13,072 bases of DNA, taken from NCBI GenBank assembly GCA_050256135.1, contig JBFWIF010000074.1, forward strand, positions 1 to 13,072, written 5' to 3'. Position 1 is the first letter of the stretch; the number at the start of each line of letters is the position of its first letter. Shown here one piece after another: positions 6,750-13,010 of the stretch. The notes beneath the pieces were generated by a model. That model searched no databases and was not told where the DNA came from. It was given only the letters and a program-made list of their open reading frames with translations. The stretch comes from RZYP01 sp050256135 (GTDB taxonomy: Bacteria; Bacillota; Negativicutes; Acidaminococcales; Acidaminococcaceae). Both the position numbers and the translations under genes were made by a program.

Positions 6750-6935
6750 TTGGCTAAAACAGCCCTGATTGAAAAATGGAAGAATGAGCCGAAATTTGAA
6801 GTTCGTCGCTATAATCGCTGCAAAATTTGCGGCAGACCACATGGCTACATGCGTAAATTCGGCCTTTGCCGTATCTGCTTCCGTGAATATAGCTACAAAG
6901 GCGCTATTCCGGGAGTAACCAAAGCTAGCTGGTAA
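6750..6935 (+). CDS. rpsN: 30S ribosomal protein S14 type Z (uS14, zinc-binding)
   Basis: This is a 61-residue S14 of the short zinc form, with cysteines at 24, 27, 40 and 43 in CKIC...CRIC. Long S14 forms lack these cysteines and have about 89-101 residues. S14 completes the 30S head next to S3 and S10. The N-terminal AKTALIEKW and C-terminal GAIPGVTKASW are family hallmarks. The start is TTG, six bases after AGGAGGG, and no ATG in frame would retain the conserved N-terminus. It is often called rpsZ or rpsN1 in Bacillota. A zinc-free paralogue, if present in the genome, would be elsewhere. Confidence 0.97.
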   Translation: MAKTALIEKWKNEPKFEVRRYNRCKICGRPHGYMRKFGLCRICFREYSYKGAIPGVTKASW

Positions 6936-6966
6936 TTGCAGCAGACAGGAAGGAGGGTATTTAAGT

Positions 6967-7365
6967 ATGGTTATGACTGACCCAATTGCCGATATGCTTA
7001 CCCGTATTCGTAACGCAAATTCGGTTCATCACGATAAAGTTGAAATTCCAAGCTCAAAGATTAAAGTCGCTATTGCTGAGATCTTGAAAGGCGAGGGTTT
7101 CATAAAAGATTTCGAAGTTCTTGCTGATAACAAACAGAACGTTATCCGCGTCAGCCTGAAATACGGCGCTAACCGCGAGAAAGTAATTTCCGGTATTAAA
7201 CGTATTTCCAAACCAGGCTTGAGAGTTTACTCTCAAAAAGATCAGTTACCCAGAGTCCTTGGTGGATTGGGTATTGCTATAGTATCCACATCTCAAGGCA
7301 TGATGACTGATAAAGCAGCACGTAAGGCTGGCCTTGGTGGAGAGGTAATCGCGTACGTTTGGTAA
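6967..7365 (+). CDS. rpsH: 30S ribosomal protein S8 (uS8)
   Basis: The product has 132 residues, normal for S8, which binds 16S rRNA helix 21 and organises the 30S platform. MTDPIADMLTRIRNANS at the N-terminus and the C-terminal STSQGMMTDKAARKAGLGGEVIAYVW are diagnostic. Two in-frame ATGs (6967 and 6973) exist; the first is nine to ten bases after AAGGAGGG and is preferred, giving a two-residue extension (MV) before the usual MTDPI. S8 is a feedback repressor of spc in E. coli; that is not shown here. Confidence 0.97.
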   Translation: MVMTDPIADMLTRIRNANSVHHDKVEIPSSKIKVAIAEILKGEGFIKDFEVLADNKQNVIRVSLKYGANREKVISGIKRISKPGLRVYSQKDQLPRVLGGLGIAIVSTSQGMMTDKAARKAGLGGEVIAYVW

Positions 7366-7395
7366 TGACTTCTAAAAGATAGGAGGTGCTCTTAA

Positions 7396-7944
7396 GTGTC
7401 AAGAATTGGTAAATTACCTATTACTGTTCCAGCTAATGTTACAGTTACAATAGAAAATAATCTGGTTACTGTTAAAGGACCAAAAGGCGAGCTTAATCGT
7501 CAAATCAACAAAGATATGATCCTCAAACTTGAAGACGGCCATCTGACAGTTGAACGTCCAAGTGATGACAAAGAACATCGTGCTATGCACGGTCTTTCCA
7601 GAACACTGATTAACAACATGGTTATTGGTGTTACTGAAGGTTTTGCCAAAGCTTTGGAAATTAACGGCGTTGGTTACCGTGCAGCTAAACAGGGGGAAAG
7701 CATTAACTTTACTTTGGGTTTCTCACACCCAGTAGTTAAGGAACCACCTGCAGGAATCACTTTTGAGGTTCCAGCTCCTAACAAAATTATCGTTAAGGGC
7801 GCAAATAAAGAAACTGTTGGCGCAGTTGCAGCTGAAATTCGTACACTTCGTCCACCTGAACCTTATAAAGGTAAGGGTATTCGTTATGAAGGTGAAGTTG
7901 TTCGTCGTAAGGCTGGTAAAGCTGGCGCTAAAGGCAAGAAGTAA
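7396..7944 (+). CDS. rplF: 50S ribosomal protein L6 (uL6)
   Basis: At 182 residues this is L6 with its two related alpha/beta domains, located near the factor-binding base of the L7/L12 stalk. SRIGKLPITVPANVTV starts the first domain, and the C-terminal signature PPEPYKGKGIRYEGEVVRRKAGK lies at about residues 152-174. It is a few residues longer than usual because of the lysine-rich end GKAGAKGKK. The start is GTG after AGGAGGTG (7381-7388). rplR follows closely. Confidence 0.97.
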   Translation: MSRIGKLPITVPANVTVTIENNLVTVKGPKGELNRQINKDMILKLEDGHLTVERPSDDKEHRAMHGLSRTLINNMVIGVTEGFAKALEINGVGYRAAKQGESINFTLGFSHPVVKEPPAGITFEVPAPNKIIVKGANKETVGAVAAEIRTLRPPEPYKGKGIRYEGEVVRRKAGKAGAKGKK

Positions 7945-7950
7945 TTTCTA

Positions 7951-7962
7951 AAGGAAGGGAGT
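7951..7962 (+). promoter_or_regulatory. Ribosome binding site that decides the rplR start
   Basis: The purine-rich AAGGAAGGGAGT ends about seven bases before TTG 7970 but overlaps GTG 7961, so it points to the TTG as the true L18 start. Confidence 0.75.
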
Positions 7963-7969
7963 GAAACTC

Positions 7970-8332
7970 TTGCTTAATAGAGTAGATAAAAACGAGAAAC
8001 GTCAAAAACGTCATTTCCGTTCCCGCAAAAATATTTTTGGTACAGCAGAAAAGCCGCGTTTGAACGTGTATCGCAGCCTTAGCAATATTTATGCACAAAT
8101 AGTCAATGATGTTACAGGTGAAACACTTGTTTCTGCCAGCACCGTTGAAAAAAATATGAAAGAAAACTATGGCGGTAACATCGAAGCAGCAAAAGCTGTC
8201 GGAGAAGCAATCGCTAAAAAAGCCTTAGAAAAAGGCATTAAAGTAGTAGTATTTGATCGTGGCGGCTACCTTTATCATGGCCGTGTAGCAGCTCTTGCTA
8301 CAGCAGCTCGCGAAGCTGGTCTTGAATTCTAA
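7970..8332 (+). CDS. rplR: 50S ribosomal protein L18 (uL18)
   Basis: L18 carries 5S rRNA into the central protuberance with L5. The protein starts LNRVDKNEKRQKRHFRSRKNIFGT, with the family core KPRLNVYRSLSNIYAQIVND and the C-terminal FDRGGYLYHGRVAALATAAREAGL. I start it at TTG 7970, which gives the usual 120 residues and places the start about seven to nine bases after the purine-rich site at 7951-7962. A GTG at 7961 in the same frame would overlap that ribosome site and add three residues (MKL) not expected in the family, so it is rejected. rpsE follows after 17 bases. Confidence 0.95.
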   Translation: MLNRVDKNEKRQKRHFRSRKNIFGTAEKPRLNVYRSLSNIYAQIVNDVTGETLVSASTVEKNMKENYGGNIEAAKAVGEAIAKKALEKGIKVVVFDRGGYLYHGRVAALATAAREAGLEF

Positions 8333-8349
8333 CAGAAGGAGGAATAATA

Positions 8350-8850
8350 GTGGCGAATTTCGAAAAACAAGAATCCGACTTAAAAGAGAAAGTCGTGTTT
8401 ATCAACCGCGTTGCTAAAGTCGTAAAAGGCGGACGTCGTTTCTCCTTCTCCGCATTGGTTGTGGTTGGTGATGAAAATGGTCATGTAGGTATGGGCCTTG
8501 GTAAAGCTGCCGAAGTTCCGGAAGCTATCCGCAAAGGCGTTGAAGATGCAAGAAAAAATCTTGTAAGCGTTCCTTTGGTTGGAACTACCATTCCTCATGA
8601 AATTATCGGTGTATTTGGTGCCGGCCGTGTTTTCCTGAAACCGGCAGCAGAAGGTACTGGCGTTATTGCTGGTGGCCCTGTTCGTGCAGTGCTTGAATTG
8701 GCAGGTGTACGCGACATTTTAACTAAATCTCAAGGTTCTTCAAATCCAAACAACGTTGTACGTGCGACTATCCAAGGCTTAACTTCCTTGAAGAGTGCAG
8801 CAGCAGTTGCAGCATTGCGCGGAAAAACTGTGGAAGAATTATTAGGCTAA
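8350..8850 (+). CDS. rpsE: 30S ribosomal protein S5 (uS5)
   Basis: The product has 166 residues, typical of S5, which works with S4 in decoding accuracy and lines the mRNA entry. The N-terminal double-stranded-RNA-binding fold includes LKEKVVFINRVAKVVKGGRRF; the loop KVVKGGRRF (residues 23-31) is where spectinomycin resistance changes arise in other bacteria. It is followed by GHVGMGLGKAAEVPEAIRKG and a C-terminal ribosomal S5 fold with GVRDILTKSQGSSNPNNVVRAT. The start is GTG after AAGGAGG. The rpmD site begins within the stop codon. Confidence 0.98.
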   Translation: MANFEKQESDLKEKVVFINRVAKVVKGGRRFSFSALVVVGDENGHVGMGLGKAAEVPEAIRKGVEDARKNLVSVPLVGTTIPHEIIGVFGAGRVFLKPAAEGTGVIAGGPVRAVLELAGVRDILTKSQGSSNPNNVVRATIQGLTSLKSAAAVAALRGKTVEELLG

Positions 8851-8862
8851 GGAGGAAGCATG

Positions 8863-9048
8863 ATGGAACAAATTAAAGTCACGCTAACCCGTAGTCTGAT
8901 CGGATATCCGCAGGATCAACGCGCTACCGTAAAGGCTTTGGGGTTGGGCAAGATTGGTACAAGTGTCGTGAAAAACGATACACCTACTATTCGCGGCATG
9001 ATTCATAAAGTTGAACATCTCGTGAAAGTAGAAAAAGTTGAAGCTTAA
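8863..9048 (+). CDS. rpmD: 50S ribosomal protein L30 (uL30)
   Basis: This is L30, a small 50S protein of the bacterial short type. EQIKVTLTRSLIGYPQDQRATVKALGLGKIGTSVVKNDTPTIRGMI is the whole family core. Two ATGs lie in tandem at 8860 and 8863. The second is seven bases after GGAGG (8851-8855) and gives 61 residues, a better fit than the four-base spacing of the first, which would add one methionine. Both are possible. The gap from rpsE is about ten bases, so coupling is likely. Confidence 0.95.
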   Translation: MEQIKVTLTRSLIGYPQDQRATVKALGLGKIGTSVVKNDTPTIRGMIHKVEHLVKVEKVEA

Positions 9049-9051
9049 GAC

Positions 9052-9060
9052 AAGGAGGTG
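9052..9060 (+). promoter_or_regulatory. Ribosome binding site that decides the rplO start
   Basis: AAGGAGGTG is a near-perfect anti-16S match. It contains the GTG that could be mistaken for the L15 start and is well spaced for ATG 9067. Confidence 0.85.
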
Positions 9061-9066
9061 CCGCAA

Positions 9067-9507
9067 ATGAATTTGCATGAATTATCACCGGCTCCTGGTT
9101 CTAAGAAAGCTGCTGTCCGTGTAGGACGTGGTCTTGGTTCCGGTCTCGGAAAAACATCAGGCAAAGGCCAAAAAGGACAAAAATCCCGTTCAGGCGGTGT
9201 TAAGCGTCCGGGTTTTGAAGGCGGTCAAAAACCGTTATATCTACGTCTTCCAAAACGTGGATTCTACAATAAATTTGGCGTAGAGTACGCTGAAGTAAAT
9301 GTTGCAAGTTTAAATTGCTTTGAAGACGGTACAGTAGTTGACCCTGTATTACTTATTGAAACTGGCATAGTAAAAAATATACGTGATGGCGTTCGTATTC
9401 TTGGCAACGGTGAGTTGACTAAAGCTCTTACTGTTCAAGCTATGGGTTTCAGCAAGACTGCAGAAGAAAAAATTATTGCAGCCGGCGGAAAAGTAGAGGT
9501 GATCTAA
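9067..9507 (+). CDS. rplO: 50S ribosomal protein L15 (uL15)
   Basis: The product has 146 residues, the usual length. L15 is a late-assembly 50S protein whose glycine- and basic-rich N-terminal tail threads into 23S rRNA. MNLHELSPAPGSKK, then GRGLGSGLGKTSGKGQKGQ (residues 20-38) and a C-terminal globular domain ending with KIIAAGGKVEVI are diagnostic. ATG at 9067 is correct: an in-frame GTG at 9058 falls inside the ribosome site AAGGAGGTG (9052-9060) and would add MPQ. The stop directly abuts the GTG start of secY. Confidence 0.97.
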   Translation: MNLHELSPAPGSKKAAVRVGRGLGSGLGKTSGKGQKGQKSRSGGVKRPGFEGGQKPLYLRLPKRGFYNKFGVEYAEVNVASLNCFEDGTVVDPVLLIETGIVKNIRDGVRILGNGELTKALTVQAMGFSKTAEEKIIAAGGKVEVI

Positions 9508-10764
9508 GTGTTATCAGCCCTTTCAAATATTGCTAAAATTACGGAACTCAGGCAAAAGGTAGTTTTTACATTGGCCATGTTCATAGTTTTTAGGGCTGGA
9601 ACACATATCCCTGTTCCTGGTGTTAACGCAGCGATGATTGAACAGCTGTTTACAAGCGGAAACTTATTTGGATTACTTGATATGTTTTCGGGCGGCGCCT
9701 TGAGCAAATTCTCAATCTTTGCCATGAGCATTACTCCATATATCAACGCTTCTATTATTCTGCAGCTTTTGCAGGTTGTTGTACCAACACTGGAACGTTG
9801 GCAGAAGGAAGGCGAAGAAGGGCGTAAAAAGATTAACAAATTGACACGTTACGGTACAGTAGTGTTGGGTTTCATTCAGGCAATCGGTATGGCTATTGGT
9901 CTCCGTGTTGCTATTAATGACCCTGGCGTTGGATCTGTTTTGATGATAGCGATTACTTTGACAGCAGGAACGGTTTTCCTGATGTGGATTGGTGAGCAAA
10001 TCACCGCAAAAGGTATTGGCAATGGTATTTCGTTGATAATTTTTGCTGGTATTGTTTCTCGCTTGCCGGATGGCATTGCGGTCATTTTCAACTATCTCAA
10101 GGCTGGAACGATAAGTGTGTTAAGCGTTATTCTATTTGCAATTCTTGCGATCGTTATGATTGTATTTGTTGTGGCAATTACGCAGGGAGTCCGCAAAGTA
10201 CCTGTTCAATATGCTAAAAGAGTAGTTGGCCGCAAAATGTATGGTGGCCACACGAGCTATATACCGCTGAAAGTTAATCAGGCAGGTGTTATACCAATTA
10301 TCTTTGCTTCATCAGTACTGATGTTCCCGGTTACAATAGCTCAGTTTATAGAAGTTCCTTGGATCAAAACAGTTGCCGGCTGGTTTGCTTGGGGTACACC
10401 ACTTCAGACAACACTTTATCTCTTAATGATAATTTTCTTCACATATTTCTACACAGCTGTAAGCATGAATATCGGAGATATGTCTGATAACATTAAGAAG
10501 TATGGTGGTTTTATCCCTGGTTTAAGGCCAGGCAAACCTACCACTGATTATCTGGATAAAATAATGTCCAGAATTACAATGGCAGGTGCAGTTTTCCTGG
10601 CACTGGTTGCGATTATGCCAAACATCATTGTGTGGACGACCGGTATTGAAGGTGTCTACTTCGGTGGCACGGCACTCTTGATCGTAGTCGGTGTTGCGCT
10701 GGATACTATGAAGCAGGTAGAGTCGCTGATTTTGATGCGTCACTATCAAGGCTTCATGAAATAG
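9508..10764 (+). CDS. secY: Protein translocase channel subunit SecY
   Basis: At 418 residues this is the membrane channel of the Sec translocon, which passes unfolded proteins across or into the cytoplasmic membrane with SecE and SecA. About ten hydrophobic segments are visible. The plug and TM2 region (about residues 45-88, FTSGNLFGLLDMFSGGAL... and FAMSITPYINASIILQLLQ), IGEQITAKGIGNGISLIIF and the cytoplasmic YAKRVVGRKMYGGHTSYIPL loop are family signatures. The start is GTG immediately after the rplO stop, with AGAGGTGAT as ribosome site inside rplO. It ends with LMRHYQGFMK and a TAG stop, rare among neighbours. It sits between rplO and adk, the usual place in Bacillota. Confidence 0.97.
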   Translation: MLSALSNIAKITELRQKVVFTLAMFIVFRAGTHIPVPGVNAAMIEQLFTSGNLFGLLDMFSGGALSKFSIFAMSITPYINASIILQLLQVVVPTLERWQKEGEEGRKKINKLTRYGTVVLGFIQAIGMAIGLRVAINDPGVGSVLMIAITLTAGTVFLMWIGEQITAKGIGNGISLIIFAGIVSRLPDGIAVIFNYLKAGTISVLSVILFAILAIVMIVFVVAITQGVRKVPVQYAKRVVGRKMYGGHTSYIPLKVNQAGVIPIIFASSVLMFPVTIAQFIEVPWIKTVAGWFAWGTPLQTTLYLLMIIFFTYFYTAVSMNIGDMSDNIKKYGGFIPGLRPGKPTTDYLDKIMSRITMAGAVFLALVAIMPNIIVWTTGIEGVYFGGTALLIVVGVALDTMKQVESLILMRHYQGFMK

Positions 10765-10768
10765 GAGG
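10763..10768 (+). promoter_or_regulatory. Ribosome binding site that decides the adk start
   Basis: AGGAGG abuts ATG 10769 with no spacing but is nine bases before ATG 10778, which gives the family-standard N-terminus MYILLMGPPG. The site shares two bases with the secY stop codon. Confidence 0.85.
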
Positions 10769-10777
10769 ATGACAAAT

Positions 10778-11428
10778 ATGTACATTCTTTTAATGGGACC
10801 TCCGGGCGCGGGTAAAGGCACTCAGGCAGAAAGACTTATTGCGGAATATCAAATTCCGCATATTTCAACGGGAGATATGTTCCGTGCTGCGGTGAAAAAA
10901 GGTACAGAACTCGGAAAAGAAGCAAAAAAATATATGGACGCTGGTGCCCTTGTTCCTGATAGCGTTACTATTGGTATCGTTAGAGAGAGCTTGGCTAATC
11001 CGGAATGTTCCAAAGGTTTTATCTTGGATGGATTTCCAAGAACAGAAGAGCAGGCAATTGCTCTTGATGGAATTTTAACCGACCTAGGCATAACAATGAA
11101 TGGTGTGGTTAATATAGTAGTTCCAGATGCTGAACTGGTTGGCAGGGTTACAGGCAGACGCATTTGCAAAACTTGTGGCGCTACTTACCACGTTGAATAC
11201 AACCCTAGCAAAGTTGAAGCTATGTGTGATAAATGCGGCGGTGCGTTGTATCAACGCGACGATGACAAAGAAGAAACTGTGAAAAAACGCTTGGAAGTTT
11301 ATCATAGCCAAACTGCCCCTCTTATTGAGTACTACAAGAAACAAGGTGTTTATAAAGAAATCAATGGTCTTCAGGCTATTGACAAAGTATACGCCGATGT
11401 TAAAGAAAGTCTCGAAGGCGGCAAGTAA
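10778..11428 (+). CDS. adk: Adenylate kinase, zinc-LID type
   Basis: Adenylate kinase converts ATP plus AMP to two ADP and keeps the nucleotide pool balanced. The 216-residue protein has the P-loop GPPGAGKGT at 7-15, the AMP-binding helix region (HISTGDMFR), LDGFPRT at 83-89, and a long LID with cysteines at 130, 133, 150 and 153, the structural zinc site typical of Gram-positive enzymes. I start at ATG 10778, nine bases after GGAGG (10764-10768). An ATG at 10769 directly abuts that site and would add MTN, so it is rejected. The secY stop lies inside the ribosome site. The stop overlaps map as TAATG. Confidence 0.97.
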   Translation: MYILLMGPPGAGKGTQAERLIAEYQIPHISTGDMFRAAVKKGTELGKEAKKYMDAGALVPDSVTIGIVRESLANPECSKGFILDGFPRTEEQAIALDGILTDLGITMNGVVNIVVPDAELVGRVTGRRICKTCGATYHVEYNPSKVEAMCDKCGGALYQRDDDKEETVKKRLEVYHSQTAPLIEYYKKQGVYKEINGLQAIDKVYADVKESLEGGK

Positions 11429-12177
11429 TGATTCTTTTGAAGTCCGAACGTGAAATACGCTGCATGCGCGAAGCTGGCAGGATCGTAGCTTTGGCGTTGG
11501 ATGCAGTCGGCAAGGTGGTAGAACCTGGAATTACTACACAGGAGCTGGACGAAATAGCCAGAAGAACTATAGCAGAGAATGGCGCAAGGCCTGCTTTCAA
11601 AGGACTGTATGGTTTTCCTGCTAATATCTGTGTATCTGTTAACTGTGAAGTTGTACATGGAATTCCCGGTTCCCGCAAACTTGCGGAAGGTGATATCGTT
11701 AGTGTTGATTGTGGTGCGGAAATTGACGGTTTTAACGGCGATTCCGCGATTACCATTCCGGTAGGGAATGTTTCCCCGGAAATTGCGAGGCTGATTGAAG
11801 AAACGCGCAAGGCCCTTTTTAAGGGTATTGAACAAGCGGTTGCTGGTAATAAAGTTGGAGCAATTTCCCATGCTGTTCAGACTTATGCCGAAAAAGCAGG
11901 ATTCGGAGTCGTTCGCGAATATGTCGGACACGGTATTGGCCGATCAATGCATGAAGAGCCGGAAGTTCCCAATTTTGGTTTTGCTGACAGAGGGCCTGTT
12001 CTAAAAGCGGGAATGGTGTTAGCTATTGAACCAATGATTAATTTGGGAACACGAGCAGTAAAAAGCACGGATGACGGTTGGACGGTCGTTACGAGAGATG
12101 GGAAACCATCGGCTCATTTCGAGCACACTGTAGCGATTATGCCGGACGGTCCGGAAATACTGACAAGACTTGCCTGA
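11428..12177 (+). CDS. map: Methionine aminopeptidase, type I
   Basis: This enzyme removes the initiator methionine from nascent proteins with a dinuclear metal centre. All ligands can be located in the 249 residues: D94 and D105 (in VSVDCGAEIDGFNGDSA), H168 (YVGHGIG), E201 (IEPM) and E232 (FEHTV); the substrate histidine is H78 (VVHGIP) and a second one is H175. There is no N-terminal zinc-finger extension, so it is the short bacterial type Ia. The ATG overlaps the adk stop, and no strong ribosome site is seen beyond GAAGGCGG, suggesting translational coupling. In many Bacillota a short KOW protein gene follows; here only 63 bases separate map from infA. Confidence 0.97.
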   Translation: MILLKSEREIRCMREAGRIVALALDAVGKVVEPGITTQELDEIARRTIAENGARPAFKGLYGFPANICVSVNCEVVHGIPGSRKLAEGDIVSVDCGAEIDGFNGDSAITIPVGNVSPEIARLIEETRKALFKGIEQAVAGNKVGAISHAVQTYAEKAGFGVVREYVGHGIGRSMHEEPEVPNFGFADRGPVLKAGMVLAIEPMINLGTRAVKSTDDGWTVVTRDGKPSAHFEHTVAIMPDGPEILTRLA

Positions 12178-12198
12178 CGGGAAGTTACACTTTATAAT
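12170..12198 (+). promoter_or_regulatory. Sigma-A-type promoter candidate for infA and the alpha block
   Basis: TTGCCT (12170-12175) and a perfect TATAAT (12193-12198) are separated by 17 bases, the optimal spacing. The -35 hexamer overlaps the last codons of map. Initiation is predicted about 6-8 bases downstream (near 12204-12206), giving a leader of about 36 bases before the infA GTG. This would let initiation factor IF-1 and the following ribosomal proteins be made independently of readthrough from secY-adk-map. Confidence 0.7.
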
Positions 12199-12203
12199 AT
12201 TTC

Positions 12204-12217
12204 AGGCTTTGAAGCCT
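12204..12217 (+). promoter_or_regulatory. Short hairpin at the predicted infA mRNA 5' end
   Basis: AGGCT (12204-12208) and AGCCT (12213-12217) pair around the loop TTGA; the complementarity extends one more base inward. It begins right where a transcript from the TATAAT at 12193 would begin, so the mRNA would start with a hairpin. Such structures can protect mRNA ends, but the stem is short and no T-run follows, so it is not a terminator. Confidence 0.45.
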
Positions 12218-12240
12218 AACTGACAAGGAGGTCAATATCT

Positions 12241-12459
12241 GTGTCAAAACAGGATGTAATTGAGGTTGAAGGCACAATTTTAGAATCTCTGCCCAATGCC
12301 ATGTTTCAAGTAAAATTGGAGAACGGTCATGTGATTCTCGCACACATATCTGGTAAGATACGCATGAATTTCATCAAAATTTTGCCTGGCGACAGGGTGA
12401 CAGTGGAACTTACTCCATATGATCTAAATCGTGGACGAATTACGTATCGTTTCAAATAA
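12241..12459 (+). CDS. infA: Translation initiation factor IF-1
   Basis: At 72 residues this is the normal length of IF-1, the S1-like OB-fold factor that occupies the 30S A site during initiation and supports IF-2 and IF-3. KQDVIEVEGTILESLPNAMFQVKLENGHVILAHISGKIRMNFIKILPGDRVTVELTPYDLNRGRITYR covers the fold. The start is GTG, nine bases after AAGGAGG (12225-12231). TGAC and GTCA flank the ribosome site, which would place it in a small loop. Its neighbours rpmJ and rpsM are canonical, and a promoter lies directly upstream. Confidence 0.98.
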   Translation: MSKQDVIEVEGTILESLPNAMFQVKLENGHVILAHISGKIRMNFIKILPGDRVTVELTPYDLNRGRITYRFK

Positions 12460-12488
12460 CCAAGACAGGCAAGAGGAGGTTTATTAAT

Positions 12489-12602
12489 ATGAAAGTCAGA
12501 CCATCTGTAAAACCAATATGTGAAAAATGCAAAGTTATTAAACGTAAAGGTCACGTAATGGTAATTTGCGAAAACCCTAAACATAAACAAAAACAAGGAT
12601 AA
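12489..12602 (+). CDS. rpmJ: 50S ribosomal protein L36 (bL36), zinc-binding
   Basis: This 37-residue protein is the smallest bacterial ribosomal protein. It reads MKVRPSVKPICEKCK... and ends in KHKQKQG. The zinc ligands C11, C14, C27 and H32 are all present, so this is the zinc-containing (C+) form. L36 stabilises the 23S rRNA near the base of the L7/L12 stalk. ATG follows AGAGGAGG. It is located between infA and rpsM, as in most Bacillota and many other bacteria. Confidence 0.96.
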   Translation: MKVRPSVKPICEKCKVIKRKGHVMVICENPKHKQKQG

Positions 12603-12620
12603 GAAGGAGGTGTATTGTTA

Positions 12621-12989
12621 ATGGCACGTATCGCTGGTGTCGATTTACCAAGAGACAAGCGCATTGAGTATGCACTGCCGTACATTTATGGCATTGGATT
12701 GACTTTGGCTCGCGAGATTCTTGTTAAAACTGGAATCAATCCTGATACCCGTGTTCGGGATCTTACCGAAGATGAGGTATCAAAACTCCGCGAAACCCTT
12801 GACAATGATTACAAGGTAGAAGGCGACCTCCGTCGTGAGGAATCCCTCAACATAAAAAGATTAGTTGAAATCGGCTGCTATCGTGGCAGAAGACATCGTA
12901 TGGGACTTCCTGTACGCGGTCAAAATACCAAAAATAATGCTCGTACCCGTAAGGGACCAAAACGTAGTGTTTCAGGTAAAAAGAAATAA
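12621..12989 (+). CDS. rpsM: 30S ribosomal protein S13 (uS13)
   Basis: The product has 122 residues, the standard size. S13 is in the 30S head, forms bridges to the 50S subunit, and its C-terminal tail contacts P-site tRNA. MARIAGVDLPRDKRIEYALPYIYGIG with the helix-two-turns-helix region and the tail CYRGRRHRMGLPVRGQNTK.. ARTRKGP are diagnostic. ATG at 12621 is chosen: it gives the invariant MARIAG start ten bases after AAGGAGG (12604-12610). A TTG at 12615 would add ML and is not supported. rpsK follows after 21 bases. Confidence 0.97.
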   Translation: MARIAGVDLPRDKRIEYALPYIYGIGLTLAREILVKTGINPDTRVRDLTEDEVSKLRETLDNDYKVEGDLRREESLNIKRLVEIGCYRGRRHRMGLPVRGQNTKNNARTRKGPKRSVSGKKK

Positions 12990-13010
12990 TCTGTAAGGAG
13001 GGATAGACGA

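Noticed and set aside
9504..10091. Minus-strand frames opposite secY that translate to hydrophobic stretches
   Set aside because: Hydrophobicity on the complement of a membrane-protein gene is expected from codon structure; no initiation signals were found.
11371..11931. Antisense frame of 186 codons opposite the adk end and map
   Set aside because: No recognisable domain, no ribosome site upstream on the minus strand, and it covers sense genes whose catalytic residues are complete.
12204..12217. Terminator between map and infA
   Set aside because: The inverted repeat is short, not GC-rich and not followed by a T-run; a 5'-end hairpin fits its position better.
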